Shown here one piece after another: positions 6,907-7,398 of a stretch of 7,398 nt of DNA; position 1 is the first letter of the stretch, and each line of letters starts with the position of its first letter. The notes beneath the pieces are model-generated. The model saw only the letters and a program-made list of their open reading frames with translations, searched no databases and was not told the DNA's origin. The position numbers and the translations under genes were made by a program. The stretch comes from JBEIJQ01 sp040380145 (GTDB lineage Bacteria; Bacteroidota; Bacteroidia; Chitinophagales; Saprospiraceae), in contig JBEIJQ010000151.1 in the NCBI GenBank assembly GCA_040380145.1, positions 1-7,398 on the forward strand, written 5' to 3'.

Positions 6907-6914
6907 CAAATATA
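6907..6914 (-). promoter_or_regulatory. Candidate Bacteroidota -7 promoter element of fabH
   Basis: The minus strand reads TATATTTG, a full match to TAnnTTTG, in the 41-base gap between the permease stop and fabH. It ends 18 bases before the fabH ATG, giving a very short leader. A clear -33 TTTG at the standard spacing is absent. It supports assignment to Bacteroidota and separate transcription of fabH. Confidence 0.65.
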
Positions 6915-6929
6915 ATCCATCCGGGGCAA

Positions 6930-7280
6930 TCAGACGATGCCCAGCCCCAACAAAACCGCGATCGCGACCAGCATCGCGCTGACCACCGTTTGTACCGCCC
7001 CGAGCGTGACTTTTTTCAAGAGCTTGGTACCTACGAAAACGCCGAGGAATGCCGACAAGGAAGCCGCTATGAGCAGGGGCCATTGTTCGGCCAACGCCGC
7101 ACGGGCCGAACCTCCGAAATAAACCGGCAGACGCGTCGCATCCACCATACAAGCGATCACAACGCCCGTGGCCACAAAAGTTTCCTTTGGCAGATCCAAT
7201 CGGATCAGAAAAGCGCTGCGCAAAGCCCCTTGGTGGCCCGACAGACCGCCGAAAAATCCGCTCAGCAGACCGCCCGGAAG
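6930..7280 (-). CDS. TauE/SafE (TSUP) family permease, C-terminal half only
   Basis: Inner-membrane protein of the sulfite exporter TauE/SafE family, members of which carry sulfite, sulfoacetate or related organic anions; the substrate here is unknown. About 116 residues match the second half of a roughly 250-residue TSUP protein. They begin with LPGGLLSGFFGGLSGHQGAL, the hallmark repeat of this subgroup, and continue through hydrophobic segments near ATGVVIACMVD, PLLIAASLSAFLGVFVG and VSAMLVAIAVLLGLGIV before the TGA at 6930-6932. Upstream of LPGG the frame stays open only to 7379, meets a TGA at 7380-7382, and encodes Pro/Arg-rich, non-hydrophobic residues. The N-terminal half with its first membrane segments is therefore absent. 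A TTG at 7223 could be named as a start, but it falls inside the conserved block and is not a likely true start. Causes could be a real 5' truncation, a frameshift near 7280, or an assembly junction at the sequence end. Confidence 0.75.
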   Translation of the reverse strand, partial: LPGGLLSGFFGGLSGHQGALRSAFLIRLDLPKETFVATGVVIACMVDATRLPVYFGGSARAALAEQWPLLIAASLSAFLGVFVGTKLLKKVTLGAVQTVVSAMLVAIAVLLGLGIV

Positions 7281-7283
7281 GCT

Positions 7284-7398
7284 TGCCGTGGTGCCAGGAG
7301 AAATGTTCGAAGGGAAACCCTCTGGCGGCCGCCGTGCTGGAACTGGCGGAGTTTGCGCGAGAGGAGCTGCGTGCCGACGTCAGCCTCGAGAACCTCGC
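7284..7398 (+). other. GC-rich terminal segment unlike the adjoining permease gene
   Basis: By hand count 7291-7398 is about 65% GC. It does not continue the permease on the minus strand. One plus-strand frame is open to the window edge and reads plausibly protein-like, with GNPLAAAVLELAEFAREE from about 7313, helical and rich in GC-ending codons. I do not recognise the protein and see no start codon that fits it. It could be the edge of a different gene brought in by rearrangement, or a chimeric assembly end. It is too short to decide. Confidence 0.3.

Noticed and set aside
6889..7152. N-terminal extension of fabH by 88 codons
   Set aside because: It would overlap the permease gene and the promoter element. 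It has no similarity to the family, while the ATG at 6888 gives the normal 327-residue length.
1..7398. CRISPR array, tRNA, rRNA, insertion sequence or integrase
   Set aside because: No regularly spaced repeats, cloverleaf-like sequence, ribosomal RNA signature or transposase/integrase motifs were seen on either strand.

Overview
The window looks like a piece of a Bacteroidota chromosome, possibly Saprospiria-like (the class is a guess). Two genes are preceded by the Bacteroidota -7 promoter element TAnnTTTG, start regions mostly lack a Shine-Dalgarno sequence, and the FabH and TauE/SafE-type proteins resemble Bacteroidota forms. Overall composition is moderate to high GC. All six genes read on the minus strand, so transcription runs from right to left.

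Right end, in transcription order: the C-terminal half of a TauE/SafE-type (TSUP) membrane permease (6930-7280) whose N-terminal half is missing. The roughly 110 bases at the window edge are GC-rich and do not continue the permease. Next comes a complete fabH (5905-6888), encoding 3-oxoacyl-ACP synthase III, with its own TATATTTG promoter.

Centre (521-5801): a tightly coupled three-gene operon that looks like an accessory DNA-processing or defence module. It encodes (1) a 614-residue protein ending in a TerB_C-like domain, (2) a 437-residue P-loop ATPase of the DUF2791/BrxD type, and (3) a 708-residue Lhr-like superfamily 2 helicase of the BrxHI type. The genes overlap as ATGA and TGATG, which suggests translational coupling and a fixed ratio of products. 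The ATPase-helicase pair is the kind found in type 2 BREX (Pgl) loci, but no PglX methylase, PglZ, PglW or PglY is present here. The TerB_C protein takes the place of that core. This standalone triad is the most interesting content of the window.

Left end: the 5' part of scoB (1-395, running off the window), the beta subunit of a 3-oxoacid CoA-transferase, with its own TATTTTTG promoter. The triad therefore sits between two ordinary metabolic genes. The first 400 bases of its lead gene are about 40% GC by hand count, against about 55-58% in samples of the neighbouring genes, which fits an acquired module. No tRNA, rRNA, CRISPR array, transposase or integrase was seen.
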